Shown here: positions 1 through 7,419 of the stretch, piece by piece
How the letters are laid out: every line of letters begins with the position of its first letter
Position numbering within the stretch: position 1 is the stretch's first letter
From: an uncultured Clostridia bacterium
Lineage (GTDB): Bacteria > Bacillota > Clostridia > Lachnospirales > Lachnospiraceae
NCBI GenBank assembly: GCA_946186175.1
Contig: CAMHMG010000083.1
Span: forward strand, 1-11,702
DNA: 11,702 nucleotides
Direction: 5' to 3'
Translations under genes and position numbers: made by a program
The notes under the pieces: generated by a model
Databases searched by the model: none
Seen by the model: only the letters and a program-made list of their open reading frames with translations
Told to the model about the DNA's origin: nothing

Positions 1-1
1 T

Positions 2-454
2 TCATAAAGCTTTAATACCTTTTGATATAGTGTGGCCTGATGCAATTGGTATAATAATTGCTGTTGATAACCAGCCAAGAATGATATCCGCACAGGCAAT
101 TATTATTACCAGTTTTAAGCTTAGTACACTTAAATGATTGATGATATTAGGTATGATGGTATGTGAACCACCGATTCTTATCATAAAATACAATAAAAAT
201 GAGAATATCAATCCGGCTAAACCTATAGCTGTATTAATAACTGCCGGCATCCACCAAAGATCTATCTTTCTTTTACCGCAAGATGCTTCATAATATATCT
301 TATTCTTAAGTGAGATATTGATATTATCGGGAACGCTGACATCATCAAATAATGCAAAAAGACGTGCATCCATTGAATTTTCAATATTTTCTTGTATATC
401 TTGCGTACTATTTGTTTGAATAAAATCTTCTTTGATCGTATTCTTATTATTCAT
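2..454 (-). CDS. Putative membrane anti-sigma factor, partner of the adjacent ECF sigma factor
   Basis: This is a complete 150-residue protein. Residues 1-65 are polar and probably cytosolic, and contain a helical stretch (LFALFDDVSVPDNI, about 32-45) of the kind seen just before the membrane anchor of many anti-sigma factors. Two hydrophobic segments follow, at about 71-92 and 108-138, so it should sit in the cytoplasmic membrane with two helices. No HxxxCxxC zinc motif of the ZAS anti-sigma class is visible. Its ATG overlaps the TGA of the sigma factor gene in an ATGA arrangement, which implies translational coupling and a matched ratio of the two proteins. The anti-sigma role is inferred from position, topology and coupling, not from a recognised domain. 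Another small membrane partner or sensor remains possible. Confidence 0.6.
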   Translation of the reverse strand: MNNKNTIKEDFIQTNSTQDIQENIENSMDARLFALFDDVSVPDNINISLKNKIYYEASCGKRKIDLWWMPAVINTAIGLAGLIFSFLLYFMIRIGGSHTIIPNIINHLSVLSLKLVIIIACADIILGWLSTAIIIPIASGHTISKGIKAL

Positions 455-972
455 GGACTCACCTCTCTTTCCATCATGATTCTTAACTGTTCCTTTGCGT
501 TGTGAAGTCTGCTTTTGACTGTTCCTTTCGGAATATGTAGTACTTTACTTATATCTTCTATCGATAGTTCTGAGGAATAAAACATTACAACTACTTGTTT
601 GAGTTTTTCAGGAAGCCTATCAATATTATTACGAAGCATCTGTTCTTCGTCAGATCTGATTATCGATTCATCTATATCAGCACTGTCATCTGGCACCTCA
701 TGTTCCATATCGTCATATGAAACTGTCGGTGCAATTCTTTCATGTCTGGCATATGAACTCTTATGTGATTTCCACAGGTTACTTGCAATCGTCATAAGAT
801 ATGCTTTTGGATTATTGCTCTTGTCAATCTTATGTCTTTTCTCAAATGCTGTGAGAAAGGTCTGCTGATATAAATCTTCTGCATCCTCGACAGTATATGT
901 CATGCCCTGGCAAAACCTGTATATGCTGTTACCATATTCATCAATCAATGATGAAAATTCGTAAGCTTCCAT
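451..972 (-). CDS. ECF-type RNA polymerase sigma factor (sigma-70 family)
   Basis: This 173-residue protein has the usual ECF length and two-domain layout. Region 2 spans about residues 8-77, with the core-binding pattern VEDAEDLYQQTFLTAFEK (28-45) and the -10 recognition helix region PKAYLMTIASNLWKSHKSS (55-73). An acidic linker follows (about 86-110). Region 4 spans about 118-165, with LPEKLKQVVVMFYSSELS and the helix-turn-helix IEDISKVLHIPKGTVKSRLHNAK. It should direct RNA polymerase to a small stress or envelope regulon. The ATG follows a strong GGAGG site. The downstream membrane protein overlaps it by 4 bp and is the likely anti-sigma factor. The inducing signal and target genes cannot be read from the sequence. 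Confidence 0.93.
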   Translation of the reverse strand: MEAYEFSSLIDEYGNSIYRFCQGMTYTVEDAEDLYQQTFLTAFEKRHKIDKSNNPKAYLMTIASNLWKSHKSSYARHERIAPTVSYDDMEHEVPDDSADIDESIIRSDEEQMLRNNIDRLPEKLKQVVVMFYSSELSIEDISKVLHIPKGTVKSRLHNAKEQLRIMMEREVSP

Positions 973-1009
973 TGTTCCTCCGTAGTTTTTGTTATATCCT
1001 TCTATCTAT

Positions 1010-1038
1010 ATATTGTAACGAAATTATAAAAGGTTCAA
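1010..1038 (-). promoter_or_regulatory. Candidate promoter of the sigma/anti-sigma operon
   Basis: On the minus strand, TTGAAC at 1038-1033 (four of six matches to TTGACA) is followed by TACAAT at 1017-1012, but with a short 15-bp spacer. A perfect TATAAT also lies at 1028-1023, without a convincing -35 box. The -35 candidate is part of the preceding terminator palindrome, so the two signals would share DNA. Promoter assignment in DNA this AT-rich is weak. Confidence 0.3.
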
Positions 1039-1062
1039 AAAATTTTTAAAATTTTTTGAACC
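1032..1062 (-). terminator. Intrinsic terminator after the MATE gene (perfect palindrome)
   Basis: The arms GGTTCAAAAAATTTT (1032-1046) and AAAATTTTTTGAACC (1048-1062) are perfectly complementary around one central base. On the minus strand the hairpin is followed by TTTTATAATTTC, a U-rich tail suited to termination. It lies 48 bp beyond the MATE stop codon. GC content is confined to the base of the stem, so strength is uncertain. The symmetry means it could also act as a protein-binding site for the sigma promoter beside it. Confidence 0.65.
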
Positions 1063-1109
1063 GCTTGATTGCAAAACTTACTTATTCACCTAACAACGTC
1101 GCCTTCATA

Positions 1110-2498
1110 TTATATAACAATATTATTCATCCAGACGCCCTTCTTGACAAGAACAAATCCGATCACGCATTTAATAATATCAAATGCATGTACAACCGCA
1201 AACACAAGCGCTGCGTCAAGGGATGTATATCTACTGAAGATATAGGCAACCGGAACGCTTACCAACAGCATAAAAACACTGTCGAATAGGAAGGTTATCC
1301 ATGTATTACCTCCTGCTCTGATCGTGAAATATGAGGTGTGAAGGAATGCGTCTTTAGGCATTATAATTGCTTCAACCATAATAAAATGAGTTGCTATAAG
1401 CTTAGCCTGAGCGTTGGTATTATATAGCATCGGGAAAAGTCCCGAAGTTGCAAACATTATCACGCCAATAGCAATAGAACTTAATACTGAAAAGGCAATG
1501 ATCTTATTATCCGTATCTCTCGCTTTTTTCATATCTCCTGCGCCGAGATATCTGCCGACAATGATTGCCACAGCATCTCCCTGAGCGATGAATACAATAT
1601 TGAAAATATTGTTGATCGTGCTTGCAATATTCTGCCCTGCCACAACATTCAAGCCTCTGATTGAGTATGCCTGTGTCAGCATTGCCACACCAATTGACCA
1701 TAAGCCTTCATTTATCAACAACGGCATACCGGTCACAATGAATTTTTTGACAAGATTCAATGGTACCTTAAGTGTATTAAATGCCCTGTTAAAATAAGTA
1801 TGAGTATCCCTGTGCCTAAACGCCCAAACAATAACTATCATCATTTCTACATAACGTGAAAGAACTGTAGCTATAGCGGCACCTACAACACCAAGTTTGG
1901 GAAATCCGAACTTGCCATATATAAGCAGATAATTAAACAACAGGTTAACAAATACTGCGGCTACTCCCGATATCATCGGAATAAATGTTTCCCCGCACTC
2001 GCGCAGTGTACTGGTATAAAGCATCCCGATACAGACAGCCGGCAGCATCAGAAGAATTACGAGAAGATAATTTTTCCCGTAAACAAGCGTGGCGGCAAGA
2101 TCCCCACCATCACTTGAGCCATTTAAATATAATTGTATAAGTGATTCTCCAAAATTTAAGAATATAAATGCTGTAGCAATACAAATAATCAGTCCCAGCC
2201 AAAACTTATATCTAAATGTATGTCTGATACCTTCATCATCCTTGTTGCCAAAGTACTGTGCAGTAAATATCCCTGCACCCGAAAGACCACCAAACATGAA
2301 CAAATAGAAAATAAATATCAGCTGATTGACTATCGCAACACCCGACATCTGCTCAGTTCCCAGTCTTCCAACCATTATATTGTCAAGAAGACTAACAAAG
2401 TTAGTAATCCCGTTTTGTATCATGATCGGTAATGCTACAGAAAACAGCATTTTGTAAAATGCTTTGTCACCAATAAACTTCTCTCTTAATCGTTTCAT
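1110..2498 (-). CDS. MATE-family multidrug/toxin efflux transporter
   Basis: This 462-residue polytopic membrane protein has the length of MATE exporters and two homologous halves. The first half opens with ALPIMIQNGITNFVSLLDNI (about 22-41) and continues into MVGRLG, which includes the conserved TM1 aspartate (Asp39). The second half carries VAGQNIASTINNIFNIVFIAQGDA, then VGRYLGAGDMKKA (about 315-327), the repeat counterpart of the QYFGNKDDEG loop in the first half. MATE proteins export cationic drugs or metabolites using sodium or proton gradients; the substrate here cannot be told. An in-frame TGA lies just upstream of the ATG, so the start is fixed. The only Shine-Dalgarno-like run (GGAAGAG) is rather distant. 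It is the last gene of its block, 41 bp behind the peptidase-like gene and ahead of the terminator at 1032-1062. Confidence 0.93.
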   Translation of the reverse strand: MKRLREKFIGDKAFYKMLFSVALPIMIQNGITNFVSLLDNIMVGRLGTEQMSGVAIVNQLIFIFYLFMFGGLSGAGIFTAQYFGNKDDEGIRHTFRYKFWLGLIICIATAFIFLNFGESLIQLYLNGSSDGGDLAATLVYGKNYLLVILLMLPAVCIGMLYTSTLRECGETFIPMISGVAAVFVNLLFNYLLIYGKFGFPKLGVVGAAIATVLSRYVEMMIVIVWAFRHRDTHTYFNRAFNTLKVPLNLVKKFIVTGMPLLINEGLWSIGVAMLTQAYSIRGLNVVAGQNIASTINNIFNIVFIAQGDAVAIIVGRYLGAGDMKKARDTDNKIIAFSVLSSIAIGVIMFATSGLFPMLYNTNAQAKLIATHFIMVEAIIMPKDAFLHTSYFTIRAGGNTWITFLFDSVFMLLVSVPVAYIFSRYTSLDAALVFAVVHAFDIIKCVIGFVLVKKGVWMNNIVI

Positions 2499-2539
2499 TT
2501 TCTATCACAACTCTTCCATCTGGCGATTAATATCGTCAA

Positions 2540-3226
2540 TTATTTTTTCCTGATACCAATAATTAGAATCATACGACTGCGTCCACCCATATATCCATCT
2601 ACAGCAGCTTTGAGGGTTTTATAACATTTAGCACCCTCATAGTCATTATGGAGCTTGTAATGATCATCTTCTTTTGTGATACACATAGTATGAATCATAT
2701 CACGTATTGATCTTGCATTATTATAAGACATAAGAATAAATGAATCAAAGCCTTCTTCAAATTCAAAGTATAATCCGCTATTATCAGTACATATGCGCAG
2801 CCATTTTTGATAATTATAATACTTTATATTAAAGCCTTCAGCCTTAAGATATCTCATAAGTGAAAATGGAGATGTTCCGAACGCTCCAAAGCACGTAATC
2901 CCCCTTTTCTCAAAGTTTTTGATAAGTTCAGGGAAATTGCATCCAATTCCCATAGAAACAAGTGCATTATATACCGCGATCACTTCACAGCTGTTATAGT
3001 CTGCATTATGTCTTTTCCCATATGCAAAGTCTGTAAGCGCAGGCTGATGCTCTATATATTTATCATTAGAAAAACGCGCCCTATAATTATTCCATGCTAC
3101 AGTGTTTCTCTTAAAATGCTCTATTCTTATCCTTTTGGAAAGCGGAGCAAAGGAAAACAATTTGTAAAATAACAGAACCAGCGCATCTTTAATATGATAT
3201 GTTATTGAATATGATCTTCTATCCAT
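2540..3226 (-). CDS. Uncharacterised protein with a probable papain/C39-like cysteine peptidase fold
   Basis: I do not recognise a named family for this 228-residue protein. The pattern resembles C39-like peptidases. NSCEVIAVYNAL (78-89) would carry the nucleophile Cys80. GTSPFSLMRYLKAEGFNIKYY (117-137) matches the 'G.sp..i..yL...G' stretch of that fold. IHTMCI (178-183) would carry the catalytic His179, and KLHND (191-195) ends in Asn194/Asp195 as the third residue. A hydrophobic or amphipathic segment near the N-terminus (about 14-29) has no clear signal-peptidase site. The gene starts 32 bp after hflX and ends 41 bp before the MATE gene, so the three are probably co-transcribed. Whether it is an active protease, an amidase or an inactive relative is unknown. 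The fold call is inference from motif spacing. Confidence 0.5.
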   Translation of the reverse strand: MDRRSYSITYHIKDALVLLFYKLFSFAPLSKRIRIEHFKRNTVAWNNYRARFSNDKYIEHQPALTDFAYGKRHNADYNSCEVIAVYNALVSMGIGCNFPELIKNFEKRGITCFGAFGTSPFSLMRYLKAEGFNIKYYNYQKWLRICTDNSGLYFEFEEGFDSFILMSYNNARSIRDMIHTMCITKEDDHYKLHNDYEGAKCYKTLKAAVDGYMGGRSRMILIIGIRKK

Positions 3227-3258
3227 ATCAATATTAACTCCGATTAAAATTTATATTT

Positions 3259-4503
3259 TTATATATATGCCTTAATATAGATTCCGTCATCTCTGTACTC
3301 TTCCTCTATAACCTCACCATTTAGCTTAATCTCAGATATCTTGGACATTTCATTATAATCAAATATCTTTTCGATCAAATGTCTGTCTTCACGAAGTACA
3401 GAGTCGATCACTTTCGGAAGCTCATCAAGTCCTGTGCCATGTTTGGCAGAGATTGATAGATATTTAACTGCACGAAGATCAAAAAGTCCCACCCTCATAT
3501 CTTCATCTCTGATTTTATCTATCTTGTTGAAGATCGTAATGACCTTCTTACCGGTAACATTAAGCTTGTCGAGTGTATTATACGCAACCTTCATCTCCTC
3601 TGTTCTGTTAGGTGATGATGCGTCTACTACATGAATAATATAATCGGCGTATTTTGCCTCTTCAAGAGTACTTCTGAACGCATCAATCAGATTATGGGGA
3701 AGCTTTCTTATAAATCCGACTGTATCAGTCAGCAGAATCTTCTGTTTCCCTGTAGTTCTATTGTACTCATAGACTCTTGTTGTAGTATCCAAAGTTGCAA
3801 ACAGTTTATCCTCGGCCAGAATTCCCGCGCCCGTAAGTGCGTTAAGTAATGTTGATTTACCTACATTGGTATAACCCACAATCGCAAATACAGGAATACG
3901 ACCTTTTTCTCTTCCCGCCCTTTGAATATCTCTATGGGCTGACATCTCCTTGATCTCATGTTTAAGCTGAGATACACGCTTTCTGATAACACGTCTGTCC
4001 TGCTCTAACTTCTTCTCACCGGGACCTCTCGTACCGATTCCTCCACCAAGTCGTGACATGGAAGTTCCCTTACCGGTAAGTCTCGATAATCTATATTCAA
4101 GCTGTGCAAGCTCCACCTGCATTTTACCCTCAGCAGATTTTGCATGAGCGGCAAATATATCAAGAATTAGCATAGTCCTGTCCATCACCTTGATATCAAG
4201 AGCTTGAGATAAATTATACATCTGAGATGGCGATAATTCATCATCAGTAATTATACCCGTTGCACCTAAAGCATATATCATAGTCTTTAACTCTTCAATC
4301 TTGCCACTTCCGATATAAGTTGCGGGGTTGAAATGATCAAGCTTCTGGACAAGTCTTCCAACAACTACAGCACCTGCAGTGTCTGCAAGCTCAGCAAGTT
4401 CATCAAGAGATGCATCTGCATTATAGGAAGAAAGTCCGCCGGATTCAACGTCAGCGGCAACAAGTATAACATATTCTATTTGTTCTTTGTTTTCATGTAA
4501 CAT
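3259..4503 (-). CDS. hflX: GTPase HflX
   Basis: This 414-residue protein has the full HflX layout. The N-terminal HflX domain is followed by the helical linker, with ELAQLEYRLSRLTG (131-144) and the signature LGGGIGTRGPGEKKLEQDRR (152-171). The GTPase domain follows, with G1 GYTNVGKST (210-218), G2 around LFATLDTTTR (234-243), G3 DTVGF (260-264), G4 NKID (326-329) and G5 SAK (352-354). A short C-terminal domain ends the protein. HflX binds the 50S subunit and splits or rescues stalled ribosomes under stress, including antibiotic and heat stress. A GAGGAAG ribosome site lies in the 21-bp gap after the upstream ATPase gene, so co-transcription with it is likely. All nucleotide-binding motifs are intact. 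Confidence 0.97.
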   Translation of the reverse strand: MLHENKEQIEYVILVAADVESGGLSSYNADASLDELAELADTAGAVVVGRLVQKLDHFNPATYIGSGKIEELKTMIYALGATGIITDDELSPSQMYNLSQALDIKVMDRTMLILDIFAAHAKSAEGKMQVELAQLEYRLSRLTGKGTSMSRLGGGIGTRGPGEKKLEQDRRVIRKRVSQLKHEIKEMSAHRDIQRAGREKGRIPVFAIVGYTNVGKSTLLNALTGAGILAEDKLFATLDTTTRVYEYNRTTGKQKILLTDTVGFIRKLPHNLIDAFRSTLEEAKYADYIIHVVDASSPNRTEEMKVAYNTLDKLNVTGKKVITIFNKIDKIRDEDMRVGLFDLRAVKYLSISAKHGTGLDELPKVIDSVLREDRHLIEKIFDYNEMSKISEIKLNGEVIEEEYRDDGIYIKAYI

Positions 4504-4524
4504 TTATTATTACTTCCTCTTTAA

Positions 4525-5835
4525 TTAAATATTAATCACTGAATCTCGTATTCTCGAAACTGCATATAACGGAAGATTGGTCATCCATTCCTGAACCCTA
4601 TATCCCGACATGGAAATACGTATTCCTCTATAATCAGGGTTATCAGTAATGAATTGTTTTAACGACTTAGACTTAAGATTATCCTCTGGCTTAACTTCAA
4701 CCGGCACAATTTTATTGTCCAACTGAAAGACATAATCAAGCTCCTGCCTTGAATTATTCGCATAATAATAATATATGGATTCTATTCCGGTTGATAATAA
4801 TTGCTGTAATACAAACTGTTCGGTGAAAGCACCTTTGTATTCAATAAATATATTATTACCAATCAATATCTCAGAAGCCGGCGCATCAACCATTGCTCCC
4901 ATCAGGCCGCAATCTAAAGGATACAGCTTATATCCGGAAAAATCCTCATAAAACTTAAGAGGAACAGCCACTTTATTCACTCTTGGAATTCTATATATTA
5001 TTCCTGCATCCACAAGCCACTGTATCGCTAATTCAAAATCCCCTGCACGGGCTCCTTTTTTAATATCTCCAAACAAGAATTTGTAATTATCCTTTGCAAG
5101 CTGCTGTGGAATGGAATTCCATACCTGATGAATTCTTGTTATGATTTTGTCATCTGCATGCTTTGAAATATCATCAGTATAATCTGAAAGAATCTGTTTC
5201 TGTATTTCTCGCACCTCCCTAAGTTGTGCACCTGAGAGAAAACTGCTAACCACCTCAGGCATACCACCCGTAAAGTAATACTCTCTTAAATGTTCAATTA
5301 ATTTTTCATGTAAATGATGTAAATCCTCAAGTTTTTCTTTTTTTAGAAAGTTTACAGTCTGTATGCCGGACTTCGCTTCCAGATACTCTTCAAAATCAAG
5401 AGGATAAAGTGTTAAATGATTCACTTTGCCAACAGGAAAAGACACTCCGCTGTGTATTGCAAATCCTAACAAAGAACCGGCAACAGCAACATGATACTCT
5501 CCGGCATCCTCACAGAAATATTTAAGTGAAGCAATTGCATTAGGTATTTCCTGAATCTCATCTAATATGATCAATGTTTTTTCCGGATAAATATCCTGCT
5601 CCGTCAAAGCGCTGATGCTGCGTATAATTCTTTCCATATTAAAATCGCTGCGGAATATCTCCTCTGCCTGTGGATTGTGATGGCAATTAATATATGCAGT
5701 ATTTTCATATTCATTTTTCCCGAATTCCTTAAGAAGCCATGTCTTGCCACTTTGTCTTGCACCTTTTAAAATCAAGGGCTTTCTGTTTTTTTTATTCTTC
5801 CAATCCAGAAGACTTAAGTATAATTTGCGGTTCAA
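4525..5835 (-). CDS. AAA_14/DUF4143-type ATPase with nuclease-like C-terminus
   Basis: This 436-residue protein has an N-terminal P-loop domain with Walker A GARQSGKT (25-32), Walker B LIILDE (88-93) and sensor-like VAVAGSLLG (116-124). The C-terminus carries a PD-(D/E)XK-like core: Glu339 in FTEQF, ELDYVF (365-370, Asp367) and IVPVEVK (376-382, Glu380 and Lys382). This layout is typical of the large, poorly characterised DUF4143 family, often present in many copies in Firmicutes and archaea. Its biochemical role is not settled. The start is TTG at 5835-5833: a GAGG site lies nine bases upstream, an in-frame TAG lies just before it, and the next methionine (residue 67) falls after the P-loop. 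It is the first gene of its block, followed by hflX after 21 bp. Confidence 0.9.
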   Translation of the reverse strand: MNRKLYLSLLDWKNKKNRKPLILKGARQSGKTWLLKEFGKNEYENTAYINCHHNPQAEEIFRSDFNMERIIRSISALTEQDIYPEKTLIILDEIQEIPNAIASLKYFCEDAGEYHVAVAGSLLGFAIHSGVSFPVGKVNHLTLYPLDFEEYLEAKSGIQTVNFLKKEKLEDLHHLHEKLIEHLREYYFTGGMPEVVSSFLSGAQLREVREIQKQILSDYTDDISKHADDKIITRIHQVWNSIPQQLAKDNYKFLFGDIKKGARAGDFELAIQWLVDAGIIYRIPRVNKVAVPLKFYEDFSGYKLYPLDCGLMGAMVDAPASEILIGNNIFIEYKGAFTEQFVLQQLLSTGIESIYYYYANNSRQELDYVFQLDNKIVPVEVKPEDNLKSKSLKQFITDNPDYRGIRISMSGYRVQEWMTNLPLYAVSRIRDSVINI

Positions 5836-5857
5836 TATAATCTACCTCGCTATATTT

Positions 5858-5901
5858 AACATAAAAATCTGTTTTTCATGCTTTAAAATCAACATAAAAA
5901 T
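5858..5901. repeat. Pair of 11-bp direct repeats upstream of the DUF4143-type ATPase gene
   Basis: AACATAAAAAT occurs at 5858-5868 and again at 5891-5901. The 33-bp period is close to three helical turns, as expected for two protein-binding sites on the same DNA face. The repeat is low in complexity, so chance in AT-rich DNA is a real alternative. Confidence 0.35.
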
Positions 5902-5987
5902 GTAATATAATAACATTAAAAGTGACGAAAAATATTTCATATATCACAATAAAATTGACAAAAATATATTATCACAGTTTTACAAAT

Positions 5988-6034
5988 AAAACAATCCCTG
6001 ATATTGCTTTATAATATCAAGGATCATTTGTTTT
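5988..6034 (-). terminator. Intrinsic terminator after the VWA gene
   Basis: TCCCTGATATT (5995-6005) pairs with AATATCAAGGA (6013-6023) around a 7-base loop. The single unmatched position (5998/6020) becomes a G-U wobble in the minus-strand RNA but a C-A mismatch in the plus-strand RNA, which favours minus-strand function. The stem can extend through AAAACAA / TTTGTTTT with a small bulge. A U-rich tail (TTGTTTTATTTG) follows on the minus strand. It marks the end of the proA-to-VWA transcription block. Confidence 0.8.
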
Positions 6035-6079
6035 AATTATTTTATTCATTAGATTAATATTTTATTTTAAGATCTTCTC

Positions 6080-6175
6080 TTAATCATTATTCTCCACGTC
6101 AATACTTTCAAACTCATACTTAATCCTTTTGTTTGCATTAACGTGGATATGATATATTGCCTCTGTAAAAAGCAT
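6080..6175 (-). pseudogene. Short open frame, possible C-terminal remnant of a recombinase
   Basis: This frame encodes 31 residues, including AIYHIHVNANKRIKYEFES. The strand-turn-strand pattern recalls the final residues of large serine recombinases of Firmicutes ('..I.V....kRIeIeF.f.de..'). The ATG lies directly behind AGGA with no usable spacing, so it is unlikely to be translated on its own from this start. An in-frame stop lies ten codons upstream. It sits between the VWA stop codon and the terminator. The similarity is recalled by pattern only, and a chance open frame is quite possible. Confidence 0.2.
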
Positions 6176-6209
6176 TCCTGATTTACAATGAAATTATACA
6201 ATAACTAAT

Positions 6210-7409
6210 TCACTTCGCCTTCATCAGATACGTGATTGCCTCTTTAAGACCATCAACAGAAAGCGTATACATATGAAATAGCTTAGAAAGTGCATCCTCA
6301 GATTCCATCCAGTGCATTCTGGTAAGTTCCTTGTGATAACGTGGATTTAACCAAACACATTTTTTATATTTTGAAAGAAGAAGCTGATTCCACTCATAAC
6401 CTGACATTCCATCATTAGGTCCTCTGTAATTACCGTTCTTATCAAATAACTCCTCCGGTGCCATCTGCGCATCACCTACAATGATAACTTTGTAATCCCT
6501 GTCGTAATGCTTGAACAGATAATCAATATCCACCCAGTCACCATATTCGCATTCGGCGGTCTTGTACACTTTGGAATATACGCAGTTATGGAAATAATAA
6601 GTCTTAACATCCTTGAAATGATTAGCCTTGTTAACCGCCTGGAACAGCTCATTACATAGCTCCATAAATGGTATCATGGTTCCACCGCAATCATACAGCA
6701 TCAGAAGTTTAACTGTATTCTTTCTCGGTCTGTCAAATTCTAACTGCAGATAACCTCCGTTATCGCAGGTTTTTCTTATCGTCTCATCAATATCAAGCTC
6801 TGTCTTAGGTATATCTAATCTTGAGGAATACTGGCGAAGACGTCTGAAAGCCACCTGATACTGTCTGGTATTAAGTACCTTATCATTACGGAAATCCTCA
6901 AACTTCCTGTCTCCCATTACCTGAAATGCGCTCTGCATTCCACCCTGTGCACCAACTCTGATTCCGCCAACATTTCTTCCGTGATGACCAAATGCAGAAC
7001 CGCCTGCAGTACCGATCCAATGGTTACCACCGTTATGTTCCGACTTCTGCTCTGCAAGGCGCTCACGGAACAGTCTCTTAACCTCATCGGAATTTCTTGT
7101 GGAATCATAGGAATACATTTCCTGATTCTGCTTATCAAACTCCATCTCCTCGCCTTTGTCAAGCCATTCAAGAAGTTCTTTAGGCAAAACGTTCTCTGAT
7201 GCAATATCATGAAAATACTCAGCAAATGCCATATCGTATTTGTCATAATCCGATTCTGATTTGACAAGTATCATACGCGCTACATAATAAAACAATGTAA
7301 AATCTGAATTGACAAGTCCCTTATCAAGTGCATCCATAAGCGTCAGCCACTCTGTCATGGATACATCAAGTCCTTTTGCTTTTAATGTATAGAAAAAATC
7401 CTGAAACAT
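6210..7409 (-). CDS. VWA-domain protein of the CoxE type, partner class of MoxR ATPases
   Basis: The ATG at 7409-7407 gives 399 residues and has a GGAG site seven bases upstream; a longer TTG-initiated reading would overlap the upstream gene by 32 bp and has no such support. The N-terminal half is helical. A glycine-rich signature HWIGTAGGSAFGHHGRNVGG (130-149) is typical of CoxE-like VWA proteins. The VWA domain follows from about residue 230: the MIDAS start is DCGGT (240-244) in place of DxSxS, and the later motif VGDAQMAP (311-318) supplies Asp313. Proteins of this class work with MoxR AAA+ ATPases in metal insertion or complex remodelling. The matching MoxR gene is three genes upstream. 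The SD overlaps the stop codon of the nuclease-helicase gene, so translation is probably coupled. Confidence 0.87.
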   Translation of the reverse strand: MFQDFFYTLKAKGLDVSMTEWLTLMDALDKGLVNSDFTLFYYVARMILVKSESDYDKYDMAFAEYFHDIASENVLPKELLEWLDKGEEMEFDKQNQEMYSYDSTRNSDEVKRLFRERLAEQKSEHNGGNHWIGTAGGSAFGHHGRNVGGIRVGAQGGMQSAFQVMGDRKFEDFRNDKVLNTRQYQVAFRRLRQYSSRLDIPKTELDIDETIRKTCDNGGYLQLEFDRPRKNTVKLLMLYDCGGTMIPFMELCNELFQAVNKANHFKDVKTYYFHNCVYSKVYKTAECEYGDWVDIDYLFKHYDRDYKVIIVGDAQMAPEELFDKNGNYRGPNDGMSGYEWNQLLLSKYKKCVWLNPRYHKELTRMHWMESEDALSKLFHMYTLSVDGLKEAITYLMKAK

Positions 7410-7419
7410 TGTAATTCTC

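Larger units (their letters stand above)
5836..6209. other. AT-rich intergenic region between two operons
   Basis: This gap separates the VWA gene from the DUF4143-type ATPase. It holds the intrinsic terminator at 5988-6034 and a short possible coding remnant at 6080-6175. The part nearest the ATPase has a direct repeat AACATAAAAAT at 5858-5868 and 5891-5901, 33 bp apart, and an imperfect dyad AATGT-N9-ACATT at 5899-5917 that covers a TATATT run. These are where a promoter or operator for the ATPase/hflX block would be expected, but no -35/-10 pair is convincing. A weak inverted repeat TCCACGTCAA / TTAACGTGGA (6093-6102 and 6138-6147, one mismatch) lies within the remnant. Confidence 0.5.

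Noticed and set aside
1016..1037. ECF-type autoregulatory promoter (TGAAC ... CGTTA) before the sigma gene
   Set aside because: Only 12 bases separate the two elements; known ECF promoters of the GAAC/CGT type have about 16-17.
1056..1289. 77-codon open frame on the plus strand over the end of the MATE gene
   Set aside because: It is antisense to a conserved transporter and its product resembles no family. It also begins inside the terminator palindrome.
2510..2524. Tiny frame (ATG GAA GAG TTG TGA) just before the MATE gene
   Set aside because: Four codons with no separate ribosome site; it could be a leader peptide but nothing supports that.
5955..5977. Perfect TTGACA on the plus strand
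   Set aside because: No acceptable -10 box follows at 16-18 bp and there is no plus-strand gene downstream to express.
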